A DNA stretch of 64,000 nt from Cardiobacterium hominis (GTDB lineage: Bacteria > Pseudomonadota > Gammaproteobacteria > Cardiobacteriales > Cardiobacteriaceae). The position numbers were made by a program, and so were the translations under genes. Location of the stretch: contig NZ_LR134365.1 in assembly GCF_900637305.1 (NCBI RefSeq), positions 217,001 to 281,000 of the forward strand, written 5' to 3'. Of the stretch, positions 27,386 to 36,468 are shown one piece after another; the first letter of the stretch is position 1; the number at the start of each line of letters is the position of its first letter. The notes below the pieces were generated by a model. The model worked only from the letters and a program-made list of their open reading frames with translations. It was not told where the DNA came from and did not search any database.

Positions 27386-27462
27386 TGGTAAGGCGCATAG
27401 TGTTCTGTTCCGGCAGGCGTACCGCGTTTGCCGTGTTTTTTATACATCAGTGAGGTATGTTT

Positions 27463-29016
27463 ATGGGCGATTTTAATCCGATGCACATTACTTTCGGCAT
27501 TTATTTGATTGTGGTGTTATTGATTGGCATGGCGGCGTATTTTTCGACGCGCAGTTTTGATGATTATATTTTGGGCGGGCGCAGTTTGGGGCCATTCGTG
27601 ACGGCAATGTCGGCGGGCGCTTCTGATATGTCCGGTTGGCTGTTGATGGGATTGCCCGGCGCGGTTTTTGTGGCCGGGATGAGCGAGGCATGGATTGCCA
27701 TTGGTTTGACGGTCGGCGCGTATTTGAATTGGCTGTTGGTGGCAGGTCGCCTGCGCGTGCATACGGAATACAATAATAATGCGCTGACGTTGCCGGATTA
27801 TTTTTTCCACCGATTCGGTGCGCAAGGGCGCGCAATGAAGGTAATTTCCGCCGCCATTATTCTTTTCTTCTTTACCATTTATTGTGCTGCCGGTGTGGTT
27901 GCCGGGGCGCGTCTTTTTGAAAGTCTTTTTAATCTTTCTTATACGCAGGCGATGTGGCTCGGCGCGGGCGCAACGATTGCTTATACTTTTATCGGCGGCT
28001 TCCTCGCGGTGAGCTGGACGGATACGGTGCAGGCGACTTTGATGATTTTTGCCCTGATTTTGACGCCAATTATGGTGCTGATTGTCGTCGGTGGTTTTGA
28101 TGATGTCGCCGTTTCTATTGCCAAGGTCGCTACAGAGAAAGGCAAGGATTATAGTGAATATAGTGGTCTTTTTGCCGGTACGACTTTCCTCGGTATTGTT
28201 TCGACTGCTGCTTGGGGTTTGGGGTATTTTGGCCAGCCGCATATTCTTGCCCGTTTTATGGCTGCGGAAAATGTACAGTCTTTGAAAAGCGCACGCCGTA
28301 TTGGCATGACTTGGATGATTTTGTGCCTGGGCGGTGCTATTGCCGTGGGTTATTTTGGCATTGCTTATTTTGGCGCGAAGCCGGAAGAGATTGGTGCATT
28401 GGGTGGCAAAGATGAGCGGATTTTTATTGGTCTGGCTACTTTGTTATTTGATCCGTGGATTGCCGGTGTGATTCTTTCTGCGATTCTTGCCGCGGTTATG
28501 TCCACGTTGTCTTGCCAATTATTGGTTTGTTCTAGCGCTATTGCCGAGGATTTTTATAAGGGCTTTTTGCGTCCTAATGCGGCGCAGGCGGAACTCGTGT
28601 GGGTGGGCCGTTTGATGGTTCTTGCGGTCGCGGTGATTGCCATCGTCATTGCCGCTGACCCCGAAAGCAAGGTGCTGGGGCTGACTTCTTATGCCTGGGC
28701 AGGCTTTGGCGCGGCGTTTGGCCCGGTGGTGATTTTCTCGCTCATTTGGAAGCGAATGACCGCAACTGGTGCGTTGGTCGGCATGATTGCTGGCGCGATT
28801 ACGGTGGTCGCATGGGCAGAACGTGTGAAAAAGCCCGCTATTGCTGCTGGTGGAAGCGGTTGGACAACGATGTATGAAATCGTCCCCGGTTTTATTGCCT
28901 GTGCGCTGGCGATTGTGGTGGTGTCACTGTTCGGGAAGCCCGCGCCTGCGGTGGTCGAACGCTTCGAGCAGGCCGACCGCGATTATCATGCCAACAAGCA
29001 TGGAAAAGTTGCATAA
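27463..29016 (+). CDS. putP: Sodium/proline symporter
   Basis: Inner-membrane Na+/L-proline symporter of the SSS family. The landmark segment SFDDYILGGRSLGPFVTAMSAGASDMSG (Na+ and proline site in transmembrane segments 1-2) and RVHTEYNNNALTLPDYF are almost as in E. coli. About 13 membrane segments. The start at 27463 is preferred over 27457 because GAGG is then seven bases upstream. Supplies proline to putA, the next gene. Many synonymous sites are A/T-ending compared with neighbours. Confidence 0.96.
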   Translation: MGDFNPMHITFGIYLIVVLLIGMAAYFSTRSFDDYILGGRSLGPFVTAMSAGASDMSGWLLMGLPGAVFVAGMSEAWIAIGLTVGAYLNWLLVAGRLRVHTEYNNNALTLPDYFFHRFGAQGRAMKVISAAIILFFFTIYCAAGVVAGARLFESLFNLSYTQAMWLGAGATIAYTFIGGFLAVSWTDTVQATLMIFALILTPIMVLIVVGGFDDVAVSIAKVATEKGKDYSEYSGLFAGTTFLGIVSTAAWGLGYFGQPHILARFMAAENVQSLKSARRIGMTWMILCLGGAIAVGYFGIAYFGAKPEEIGALGGKDERIFIGLATLLFDPWIAGVILSAILAAVMSTLSCQLLVCSSAIAEDFYKGFLRPNAAQAELVWVGRLMVLAVAVIAIVIAADPESKVLGLTSYAWAGFGAAFGPVVIFSLIWKRMTATGALVGMIAGAITVVAWAERVKKPAIAAGGSGWTTMYEIVPGFIACALAIVVVSLFGKPAPAVVERFEQADRDYHANKHGKVA

Positions 29017-29021
29017 TTAGT

Positions 29022-29046
29022 GGGGTGGCTTGTCCACCCCGTTTTT
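29022..29046 (+). terminator. Terminator between putP and putA
   Basis: GGGGTGG-CTTGT-CCACCCC followed by GTTTTT, just after the putP stop. Thus putA is at least partly uncoupled from putP or relies on readthrough. Confidence 0.8.
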
Positions 29047-29076
29047 CATCCCGCTATTTTATAAGGAGTTATCATC

Positions 29077-32000
29077 ATGTTCGTATTCACCCGCCCGCAG
29101 TCCGCGCTGCGCGATGCCATTACCAATGCCTACCGCCGCGATGAGGCGGAAGCCGTTGCCGATATGTTGGCGCGTGCGCAGTTGAGCGAGGAAGAGGCAC
29201 GCGAGGCCGAGGCGCTGGCGCGTCGTTTGGTCAAACAGGTGCGCGAGAACCGGCGCAAGGCGAGCGGTGTTGATGCGCTGATGCACGAGTTTGCGCTCTC
29301 CAGCGAGGAAGGAGTGGCGCTGATGTGTCTTGCCGAAGCCTTGCTGCGTATTCCAGACAAGGCGACGCGCGACCGCCTCATTGCCGACAAGCTCTCCGGT
29401 GGCAACTGGAAAAGCCACCTCGGTCACAGTCCGTCGATGTTCGTCAATGCCGCCGCCTGGGGGCTGCTGATTACCGGCAAGCTGACCGCGCAAACGGATG
29501 AAAACTCACTCGGCACGGCGCTCACCCGCGTGTTGGGACGCGGTGGCGCGCCGCTGATCCGTCAGGGGGTGAATTATGCGATGCGTCTGCTCGGCAAGCA
29601 GTTCGTTACCGGGCAGACGATTGATGAAGCGCTGAAAAACGGCAAGGCGCGGGAGAAAATGGGCTACCGCTATTCTTTCGATATGCTCGGCGAAGCGGCG
29701 ATGACCCAGGCCGACGCCGACCGCTATTTTCAGGATTATGTGAACGCCATCCACGCCATCGGCAAGGACGCTGCTGGGCAGGGCGTGTACGAGGGCAACG
29801 GCATTTCCGTCAAACTCTCCGCCATTCACCCGCGTTACGCCCGCGCGCAGCATGAGCGCGTCATGACTGAGCTCCTGCCACGACTCAAGGAACTCTTTTT
29901 ACTCGGAAAAAAATACGACATCGGCATCAACATCGACGCCGAAGAAGCCAACCGCCTCGAACTCTCGCTGGATTTGATGGAAGCGCTGGTTTCCGACCCC
30001 GACCTTGCCGGCTACAACGGCATCGGCTTCGTGGTGCAGGCCTACCAGAAGCGCTGCCCGTTTGTCATTGATTACCTCATCGACCTCGCGCGGCGCAACA
30101 AACAGAAGCTGATGATTCGCCTCGTCAAAGGCGCCTACTGGGACAGCGAAATCAAATGGGCGCAAGTCGATGGTCTGGACGGCTATCCGGTGTACACGCG
30201 CAAAGTGCATACCGACGTCTCCTACCTCGCCTGCGCGCGCAAACTGCTCGGCGCGCAAGACGCCATCTTCCCGCAATTTGCCACGCACAACGCCTACACC
30301 CTCGGCGCCATCTACCAAATGGGCAAGGACAAAGACTTCGAGCACCAATGCCTGCACGGCATGGGCGAAACCCTCTACGACCAGGTCGTCGGCCCGCAAA
30401 ACCTCGGCCGCCGCGTGCGCGTTTACGCCCCGGTTGGCACGCACGAAACCCTGCTCGCCTACCTCGTGCGCCGCCTGCTGGAAAACGGTGCCAACTCCTC
30501 CTTTGTCAACCAAATCGTCGATGAAAACATCAGCATTGACGACCTCGTCAAAAGCCCGCTGGCAGCCGCCGCACAAACCCAAGGCAAAATGCACGCCGCG
30601 CTGCCGCTGCCGCGCGCCCTCTACGGCGCGAGCCGCCCGAACTCGCGCGGCCTCGACTTCAGCAACGAATTCACCCTGAAACAACTCGAAAGCGAAATGA
30701 ACCGCGCCGCCGCCACGCGCGTGCAGGCGAGCAGCATCACCGCCGCGCCCGTCGAAAGCGAAGCAGTGCACGACGTCGCGAACCCGGCGAACCACAAAGA
30801 CAGCGTCGGCAACGCCGCCTTCATCAAAGTGGACGCCATCGCCGACGTTGTCACCACCGCCAAAGCAGCCGAACACAGCTGGGCGGCCATTGCTCCCGCC
30901 GCGCGTGCCGCCATCCTGCGCCGCATCGCCGACCTCTTTGAAGCGCACACCGCCGAACTGATGAGCCTCGCCGTGCGCGAAGCGGGCAAAACCCTCACCA
31001 ACGCCATCGCCGAAGTGCGCGAAGCGGTGGATTTCTGCCGCTACTACGCGAATGAAGCCGAAACCACCTGCGCCGCACGCAAACCGGTCGGCACCATCGT
31101 CGCCATCAGCCCCTGGAACTTCCCGCTCGCCATCTTCACCGGCGAAGTCGTCGCCGCCCTCGCCGTCGGCAACACCGTCATCGCCAAACCGGCCGAACAA
31201 ACCAGCCTCATCGCCTACCGCGCCGTACAGCTCATGCACCAGGCGGGCGTACCGCGCGACGTGCTGCAACTCGTCCTCGGCGCGGGCGATGCGGGCGCCG
31301 CACTCACCCAGGACAAACGCATCAACGGCGTCGTCTTCACCGGCTCGACCGAAGTCGCCCAACGCATCAACCGCACCCTTGCCGCGCGCGACGACAACCC
31401 GGTACTCATCGCCGAAACCGGCGGCCAGAACGCGATGATCGTGGACAGCACCGCGCTTGCCGAACAAGTCTGCCTGGACGTCATCAACAGCGCCTACGAC
31501 AGCGCCGGACAACGCTGCTCCGCGCTGCGCATCCTCTGCCTGCAGGATGACATCGCCGAGCGCACCCTCGCCATGATCAAAGGCGCGATGAACGAACTGC
31601 GCATCGCCGACCCGAGCGCCATGACCACCGACATCGGCCCGGTCATTGACGCCGAGGCGCAACAAAACCTGCGCGCCCACATCGACAAAATGAAAACCGT
31701 CGCCCGCGCGCACCACGAAACCGCGGTCGCAGACAACATCGACCCGGCGGCCTCCACCTACATCGCGCCCATCCTCTTCGAACTCAACAACCTCGACGAA
31801 CTCCAGCGCGAAGTCTTCGGCCCGGTGCTGCACGTCCTGCGCTACCGCGCGGGCGAACTCGACAGCCTGCTCAAACAAATCAACCAAAAAGGCTACGCGC
31901 TGACCCACGGCATCCACAGCCGCATCGACAGCACCATCGCGCGCATCACCGACCAAATCGAAGCGGGCAACATCTACGTCAACCGCAACATTGTCGGCGC

Positions 32001-32679
32001 CGTCGTCGGCGTGCAGCCCTTCGGCGGGCACGGCCTCTCCGGCACCGGCCCGAAAGCGGGCGGCAGCTTCTACCTGCAAAAACTCAGCCAGGGCGACGCC
32101 TGGCAAGCGCCGACACTTGACCACGCGGGTGCGCCCGATACAACGGCGCTGCCGAAACTACAGGCACTCATCGCGCAAAGCGGACTGGACGACGCGGCGC
32201 AAAACCGCCTCAAAGCAGCGGCAGAAGCAGCACAAAAAACCACCCTGCGCCACGCCGTACAAACCCTCGGCGGCCCGACTGGCGAGAACAACCAAATCAG
32301 CTGGCACCTGCCGCCGCACATCGCCCTCTACGGCGGCGACCTCGAACGCGGATTGAGCGCGCTCATCCCGGTCGCCATTGCTGGCGGACACCTGCACGTC
32401 GCCAAAGAACACCCGCTGGCGCTGCTCGAAAAAACCGCCGACGGCCTCATTCGCGTCAGCGCCGAGCCCGTCTCCGACCACGCCCGCCACGTACTGGCGC
32501 TCGAACCGCTGCCCGCCGCGCTCAAAACCGCGCTGGCCGCGCGCGACGGCGCACTCGTCAAAATCGTGGACGCAAGCGGCGAAGTGGACATCCTGCCGCT
32601 CTACGAAGAAACCAGCTGCAGCACCAACACCACCGCCGCCGGCGGCAACGCCAGCCTGATGGCAATGGCGGAAGCCTGA
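29077..32679 (+). CDS. putA: Bifunctional proline dehydrogenase / P5C dehydrogenase PutA
   Basis: Oxidises proline to glutamate in two steps at the inner membrane face, passing electrons via FAD to quinone and then to NAD+. No ribbon-helix-helix DNA-binding domain precedes the catalytic part: the protein starts directly in the arm before the proline dehydrogenase barrel (about 160-480; [36 protein letters not shown]). The aldehyde dehydrogenase part (about 560-1010) has [42 protein letters not shown] and catalytic Cys in [12 protein letters not shown]. The last 150 residues are the conserved C-terminal domain. 1200 aa. So it is an enzyme only, and put regulation must come from elsewhere. Codon choice changes abruptly near 29880. 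Confidence 0.96.
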   Translation: MFVFTRPQSALRDAITNAYRRDEAEAVADMLARAQLSEEEAREAEALARRLVKQVRENRRKASGVDALMHEFALSSEEGVALMCLAEALLRIPDKATRDRLIADKLSGGNWKSHLGHSPSMFVNAAAWGLLITGKLTAQTDENSLGTALTRVLGRGGAPLIRQGVNYAMRLLGKQFVTGQTIDEALKNGKAREKMGYRYSFDMLGEAAMTQADADRYFQDYVNAIHAIGKDAAGQGVYEGNGISVKLSAIHPRYARAQHERVMTELLPRLKELFLLGKKYDIGINIDAEEANRLELSLDLMEALVSDPDLAGYNGIGFVVQAYQKRCPFVIDYLIDLARRNKQKLMIRLVKGAYWDSEIKWAQVDGLDGYPVYTRKVHTDVSYLACARKLLGAQDAIFPQFATHNAYTLGAIYQMGKDKDFEHQCLHGMGETLYDQVVGPQNLGRRVRVYAPVGTHETLLAYLVRRLLENGANSSFVNQIVDENISIDDLVKSPLAAAAQTQGKMHAALPLPRALYGASRPNSRGLDFSNEFTLKQLESEMNRAAATRVQASSITAAPVESEAVHDVANPANHKDSVGNAAFIKVDAIADVVTTAKAAEHSWAAIAPAARAAILRRIADLFEAHTAELMSLAVREAGKTLTNAIAEVREAVDFCRYYANEAETTCAARKPVGTIVAISPWNFPLAIFTGEVVAALAVGNTVIAKPAEQTSLIAYRAVQLMHQAGVPRDVLQLVLGAGDAGAALTQDKRINGVVFTGSTEVAQRINRTLAARDDNPVLIAETGGQNAMIVDSTALAEQVCLDVINSAYDSAGQRCSALRILCLQDDIAERTLAMIKGAMNELRIADPSAMTTDIGPVIDAEAQQNLRAHIDKMKTVARAHHETAVADNIDPAASTYIAPILFELNNLDELQREVFGPVLHVLRYRAGELDSLLKQINQKGYALTHGIHSRIDSTIARITDQIEAGNIYVNRNIVGAVVGVQPFGGHGLSGTGPKAGGSFYLQKLSQGDAWQAPTLDHAGAPDTTALPKLQALIAQSGLDDAAQNRLKAAAEAAQKTTLRHAVQTLGGPTGENNQISWHLPPHIALYGGDLERGLSALIPVAIAGGHLHVAKEHPLALLEKTADGLIRVSAEPVSDHARHVLALEPLPAALKTALAARDGALVKIVDASGEVDILPLYEETSCSTNTTAAGGNASLMAMAEA

Positions 32680-32699
32680 CCCCGCCGCTTCGGCAACCC

Positions 32700-32724
32700 A
32701 AAGCCCGCCTTGTGCGGGCTTTTT
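32700..32724 (+). terminator. Terminator of putA
   Basis: AAAGCCCGC-CTTGT-GCGGGCTTTTT, 20 bases after the putA stop. Confidence 0.88.
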
Positions 32725-32747
32725 CACGCAGCAAGCGATCCATTTAC

Positions 32748-32773
32748 GGCGAATTTACAATTCAAGTGCAACA
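32748..32773 (+). repeat. Left inverted repeat of the IS30-family element
   Basis: Begins GGCGAATTTACAATTC and continues AAGTGCAACA. Compared with the reverse complement of the right end, 21 or so of 26 positions agree. Confidence 0.8.
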
Positions 32774-32837
32774 GCTACAAAAAAGACATCCATAAGCGAT
32801 ACTGCAAAAAACATCAAAACATTGCAGGAGACCGAAA

Positions 32838-33812
32838 ATGGATGCCTACAGTCATATTACGCCCATTGAGCGGGGTTGCATAATGACTTTGTTCAACCAA
32901 GGTCATTGCCCCGCTGCTATTGCCACCATGTTGAAGCGTCACAGATGCACCATCTTGCGCGAACTGAAGCGCAATAGCGCTGGCGAAAACTACGACGCCA
33001 GCAAGGCGCAGGAGAAATACGACAGCAGGCGTAAGCTCTGCCGCCGCAAGCGTAAACTTGATGACCCGGAACTTTTTGCCCTGGTCAAGGAGAGGTTTCT
33101 GAAACTGCACTGGTCGCCGGAGCAGATTCAGTACCGCTTGCGCCACGAAGGCCGCACGCACGCCATCAGCTACGCGACTATCTACCGCGGTATCTACGCC
33201 AAGCGTTTCAATGACCCCGACTGGGTGATAAGCGGCAAGCAAAGGCTGCGCCACCGTGGCAAGAAGCGGCGGCGCAAGGGCGAGCCGACACGTGATAACT
33301 TCCCGGTTGAGCATGCGCTGTCGGAGCGTCCGCCAGAGGCACAGGCGCGGGAGCGACTTGGCGATTGGGAAGCCGATACCGTTGCAGGCGTGGTGGGTGG
33401 TGCGGTGTTGCTGACGTTGGTTGACCGTAAAAGCCGCTATCTGCGGTGCGTCCGGCTGGAGAAGAAAACGGCGGACGGCGTAAATGCGGCGATGATTGAA
33501 GCCTTGCGCGAGCAGACGGTACACAGCATCACGCCGGACCGGGGCAAGGAATTTGCGCGGCATGCGGTGGTGGCGGAGGCGTTGGGGATAAAAATATACA
33601 TTCCGCCGCCGTACCAGCCGTGGCAACGCGGCACGAACGAGAACACCAACGGCTTGTTGCGTGAATATTTTCCGAAGCATCAGGATATTGCGCAATATTC
33701 TGATGATTACATTGAAAAGGCGGTGCTGGCATTGAATAACCGCCCGCGCAAATGTTTGCAGTGGAGGACACCTTATGAAGTGTATTTTGATGAGGTGTTG
33801 CACTTGGTTTGA
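32838..33812 (+). CDS. IS30-family transposase
   Basis: 324-aa DDE transposase. The N-terminal helix-turn-helix (HITPIERGCIMTLFNQG; AAIATMLKRHRCTILRELKRN) binds the inverted repeats. The catalytic triad is D180 (GDWEADTV), D234 (TPDRGKEF) and E268 (GTNENTNGLLREYFPK), with 33 residues between the last two, exactly the IS30 spacing. The stop codon lies inside the right inverted repeat, as is common in this family. The gene is intact, so the element could be active. Confidence 0.95.
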   Translation: MDAYSHITPIERGCIMTLFNQGHCPAAIATMLKRHRCTILRELKRNSAGENYDASKAQEKYDSRRKLCRRKRKLDDPELFALVKERFLKLHWSPEQIQYRLRHEGRTHAISYATIYRGIYAKRFNDPDWVISGKQRLRHRGKKRRRKGEPTRDNFPVEHALSERPPEAQARERLGDWEADTVAGVVGGAVLLTLVDRKSRYLRCVRLEKKTADGVNAAMIEALREQTVHSITPDRGKEFARHAVVAEALGIKIYIPPPYQPWQRGTNENTNGLLREYFPKHQDIAQYSDDYIEKAVLALNNRPRKCLQWRTPYEVYFDEVLHLV

Positions 33813-33821
33813 CAATTCGCC
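33796..33821 (+). repeat. Right inverted repeat of the IS30-family element
   Basis: Reads TGTTGCACTTGG then TTTGACAATTCGCC, the inverted partner of the left end; it contains the transposase stop codon. Confidence 0.8.
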
Positions 33822-33849
33822 ACATACACTATGAGCACTCAGGCGTATG

Positions 33850-33901
33850 TATAGCCATCCCCCGAAAGCCTCATACGGCGTTGCACCGCCTCGCCAAACA
33901 C
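33850..33901. repeat. Partial, decayed copy of the TATAG repeat
   Basis: TATAGCCATC...AAAGCC...CGGCGTTGCACCGCCTCGCC lines up without gaps with the first 52 bp of the element at 14863. It lies 29 bp beyond the IS30 right end; the second half of the repeat is missing. Confidence 0.55.
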
Positions 33902-33922
33902 ATTTGCAGCACCATCACCCTG

Positions 33923-33951
33923 AAACCAAACCCTCCACACACAAAAAGGAA
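33923..33951 (+). repeat. 29-bp leader repeat, copy 1 (before GST gene)
   Basis: AAACCAAACCCTCC followed by ACACACAAAAAGGAA is identical at 36434-36462. It contains the ribosome binding site AAGGA, and both downstream genes begin ATGCTCACCCT. Confidence 0.85.
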
Positions 33952-33957
33952 CACACC

Positions 33958-34626
33958 ATGCTCACCCTGCACCTGCTCGAACAATCCCGCGCCCTGCGCA
34001 TCCTCTGGCTGCTGGAAATACTCGGCGCGGACTACACGCTGCAAACCTACCCGCGCGACCCGCAAACCCTGCTCGCCCCCGAAGCCTTAAAACGCATCCA
34101 CCCGCTCGGCAAATCGCCGCTCTTGCAAGACGGCAGCCTCACCCTGGCCGAAAGCGGCGCGATTACCGACTACCTGATCCGCAGCTACGGCCAAGGCCGC
34201 CTGATGCCCGCCGAAGGCACAGCGCAATACTGGCAGTACCAGCGCTGGCTGCACTACGCCGAAGCCTCGCTGATGCCGCTGCTGCTGCTCAGCCTGATTT
34301 TCCGCAAAATCGAAACCGCACCCGCGCCGTTTTTCGTCAAACCCATCAGCCGCAAAATCAGCGCCAAGGTCAAAGCCTCGTTTATCGCGCCGCAAACCGC
34401 GCTGCATCTTAGCCATATCGAACAGGAGCTGTCCGGCAAAGACTGGCTTATGGGCGAGCTCAGCGGCGCCGACATCATGATGAGCTACCCGCTGCAAGCC
34501 GCCGAAAGCCGCTTCGGGCTGACAGGATACCCCAACCTGCAAGCCTACCTGCAACGCATCGCCGCCCACCCCGCCTACCGCCGCGCCGTAGCAAAAGCGG
34601 GCGAGGCCGTGCTGCGGGTGGATTGA
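33958..34626 (+). CDS. Glutathione S-transferase family protein
   Basis: Thioredoxin-fold N-terminal domain (MLTLHLLEQSRALRILWLLE; HPLGKSPLLQDGSLTLAESGAI has the cis-Pro and the glutathione-binding Glu-Ser) and an all-helical C-terminal domain (SGKDWLMGELSGADIMMSYPL). 222 aa. It resembles bacterial GSTs of stress or detoxification type; the substrate is unknown. The start at 33958 is fixed by AAGGAA upstream. First gene of a cluster with an ABC exporter and a dehydrogenase that carries Kingella-type uptake sequences, so probably acquired. Confidence 0.9.
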   Translation: MLTLHLLEQSRALRILWLLEILGADYTLQTYPRDPQTLLAPEALKRIHPLGKSPLLQDGSLTLAESGAITDYLIRSYGQGRLMPAEGTAQYWQYQRWLHYAEASLMPLLLLSLIFRKIETAPAPFFVKPISRKISAKVKASFIAPQTALHLSHIEQELSGKDWLMGELSGADIMMSYPLQAAESRFGLTGYPNLQAYLQRIAAHPAYRRAVAKAGEAVLRVD

Positions 34627-34632
34627 CACCAA

Positions 34633-34644
34633 AGGCAGCCTGAA
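34633..34644 (+). other. Kingella-type DNA uptake sequence
   Basis: AGGCAGCCTGAA, exactly the 12-mer described for Kingella (AG-kingDUS), in the short gap between the GST and ABC genes. Confidence 0.7.
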
Positions 34645-34669
34645 AACCGTTGAAACCGCAAAGGAGCCC

Positions 34670-36424
34670 ATGAACCCCATCCACATCTACCGCACCATCC
34701 TGAGCGCTGCCGGTGAACAGGCGCCCGTCCTCAAACGCTGCCTGCGCGACAGCGTCATCGCTGCCAGCCTGCAAGGCGCGAGCTTCGCCCTGCTCGTCCC
34801 CATCTGCCTGGCGCTGGGCGCGGGCAACAACCGCGCTGCCGTCCTCTGGCTGCTCGCACTCACCGCGCTGCTCATCCTCTCCAGCATCTTTCGCTGGCGT
34901 GCGCAAGATTACGACTACCACGGCAACTGCGCCCGCGCGGGCGACACCATGCGCCGCCATTTGGGCGAACACCTGCGCCGCATTCCCTTGCAAATCCTCT
35001 ACCGCCAGCGCAGCGGCGAGCTAAATGCGCTGCTCGCCGGTACCATCGACGAAACCTACAACCACACCCTCATCGTCAGCAACATGCTGATTGCTGCCGT
35101 CTTCACCCCGCTTGCCACCGCGCTCATCACCCTCATTTGGGACTGGCGCCTCGGCCTCATCCTCCTCATCAGCTTCCCGCTTATCGTCCCCATCCAGCAC
35201 GGGACGCAGCCGCTGATGGCGCGTGCCAAAGCGCGGCTTGCCCGTGCCAATGCCAGCCTGAACGCCGAACTGCTCGAATACAGCCAGGGTCTGCCCGTCC
35301 TCAAAGCGGCGAACAGCGCCGGTACCCGCCTGCCGCGCCTGCAACAAGCCATTGGCGCGGTCGAGACCATCCAGCGCGACGCGCTCCTCGCCGAAGCCCT
35401 GCCCAACGCCCTGCTTGGTTCCGCCGTTGAACTGCTGATGCTGCTGATTCTGCTGGCGGGCATGGTATGGCTAACCGGCGGTAGCCTCGACGCCTGGCTG
35501 CTCGCCGCGCCGATGGTTGCCTGCATCCGCTTTGCCGAGCCGCTCGGACAAATCCTCTCGATGAGCAGCATCTACAGCATGGTGCAGCAGGGTTACGCGC
35601 GCTTGCAGGAACTGCTTGCCGTCGCCCCGCTTGAGCGCGTTGGCGAAGCGGCAGCGCCCACGCGGCACGACATCACCTTTGAAAACGTCCACTACCACTA
35701 CGATGCCAACCCCGAACCCGTGTTGCGCGGCATCAACCTGCACATTCCCGAACGCGCGCTGACCGCATTGGTCGGGCACAGCGGCTGCGGCAAAACCACC
35801 CTCATCCGCCTCATCATGCGCTACGCCGACCCGCAGCAGGGGCGCGTCCTCATCGGCGGCAGCGACATCCGCGCCCTGACGCAGCAAGAACTCATGCGGC
35901 AAATCTCGGTCGTCTTCCAGGACGTGTACCTCTTTGACGACACCATCGGCAACAACATCCGCCTCGGCAAAGCTGACGCCACAGACGCCGAAATCGAAGC
36001 CGCCGCCCGCGCCGCGCGTTGCCACGACTTCATCATGGCAATGCCGCAGGGCTACCAAACCCGCGTCGGCGATATCGGCGGCAAACTTTCCGGCGGCGAA
36101 CGCCAGCGCATCACCATCGCCCGCGCCATCCTGCAAAACCGTCCGGTGCTGATTCTCGACGAAGCCACCGCCTTTGCCGATGCCGAAAACGAAGCGCTCT
36201 TGATGCGCGCGCTGGCGGCGTTGATGCAAGACAAAACCGTGCTGATGATAGCCCACCGCCTCGCCACCATCCGCCACGCCGCGCAGATTCTCGTCTTCGA
36301 CCACGGGCAACTGGTCGAACAAGGCGACCATGCCAGCCTTATCGCGCAAAACGGCCGCTACGCCCGCCTGTGGCAAGCCGGAGAAGCCGCCCGGCACTGG
36401 CGCATCGGCAGCGCAGAACAATAG
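34670..36424 (+). CDS. ABC exporter half-transporter (membrane + ATPase)
   Basis: 584-aa fused half transporter that should work as a homodimer. Membrane part about 1-310 with six hydrophobic segments; ATPase part from about 330: Walker A GHSGCGKTTLIRL near 366, Q-loop VVFQDVYLFDDTIGNNI, signature LSGGERQRITIARAIL, Walker B LILDEATAFAD, H-loop IAHRLATI. Related to exporters of peptides, lipids or siderophores (IrtB/YbtQ-like half transporters are the nearest in feel); the cargo is unknown. AAGGAG precedes the start. It lies between two uptake sequences, which marks likely import as a unit. Confidence 0.9.
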   Translation: MNPIHIYRTILSAAGEQAPVLKRCLRDSVIAASLQGASFALLVPICLALGAGNNRAAVLWLLALTALLILSSIFRWRAQDYDYHGNCARAGDTMRRHLGEHLRRIPLQILYRQRSGELNALLAGTIDETYNHTLIVSNMLIAAVFTPLATALITLIWDWRLGLILLISFPLIVPIQHGTQPLMARAKARLARANASLNAELLEYSQGLPVLKAANSAGTRLPRLQQAIGAVETIQRDALLAEALPNALLGSAVELLMLLILLAGMVWLTGGSLDAWLLAAPMVACIRFAEPLGQILSMSSIYSMVQQGYARLQELLAVAPLERVGEAAAPTRHDITFENVHYHYDANPEPVLRGINLHIPERALTALVGHSGCGKTTLIRLIMRYADPQQGRVLIGGSDIRALTQQELMRQISVVFQDVYLFDDTIGNNIRLGKADATDAEIEAAARAARCHDFIMAMPQGYQTRVGDIGGKLSGGERQRITIARAILQNRPVLILDEATAFADAENEALLMRALAALMQDKTVLMIAHRLATIRHAAQILVFDHGQLVEQGDHASLIAQNGRYARLWQAGEAARHWRIGSAEQ

Positions 36425-36434
36425 GCAGCCTGCA
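36423..36434 (+). other. Uptake-sequence variant (Kingella type)
   Basis: AGGCAGCCTGCA, one mismatch from AGGCAGCCTGAA, starting two bases before the stop codon of the ABC gene ends. Same strand as the site at 34633. Confidence 0.55.
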
Positions 36435-36462
36435 AACCAAACCCTCCACACACAAAAAGGAA
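36434..36462 (+). repeat. 29-bp leader repeat, copy 2 (before SDR gene)
   Basis: Identical to 33923-33951; again supplies the AAGGA binding site for a gene beginning ATGCTCACCCT. Confidence 0.85.
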
Positions 36463-36468
36463 AACCCC

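Larger units (their letters stand above)
32748..33821 (+). mobile_element. IS30-family insertion sequence, complete
   Basis: About 1074 bp bounded by imperfect 26-bp inverted repeats: 32748-32773 and 33796-33821, sharing GGCGAATT, CAA and CAAGTGCAACA. One full transposase gene lies between. The bases AC flank both ends and may be a two-base target duplication, too short to prove. It is inserted between the putA terminator and the GST-ABC-SDR cluster. Confidence 0.88.

Noticed and set aside
36019-36468. N-terminal extension of the SDR protein by 150 residues
   Set aside because: It is the ABC gene read in another frame; the repeated leader and the Rossmann start place the true Met at 36469.
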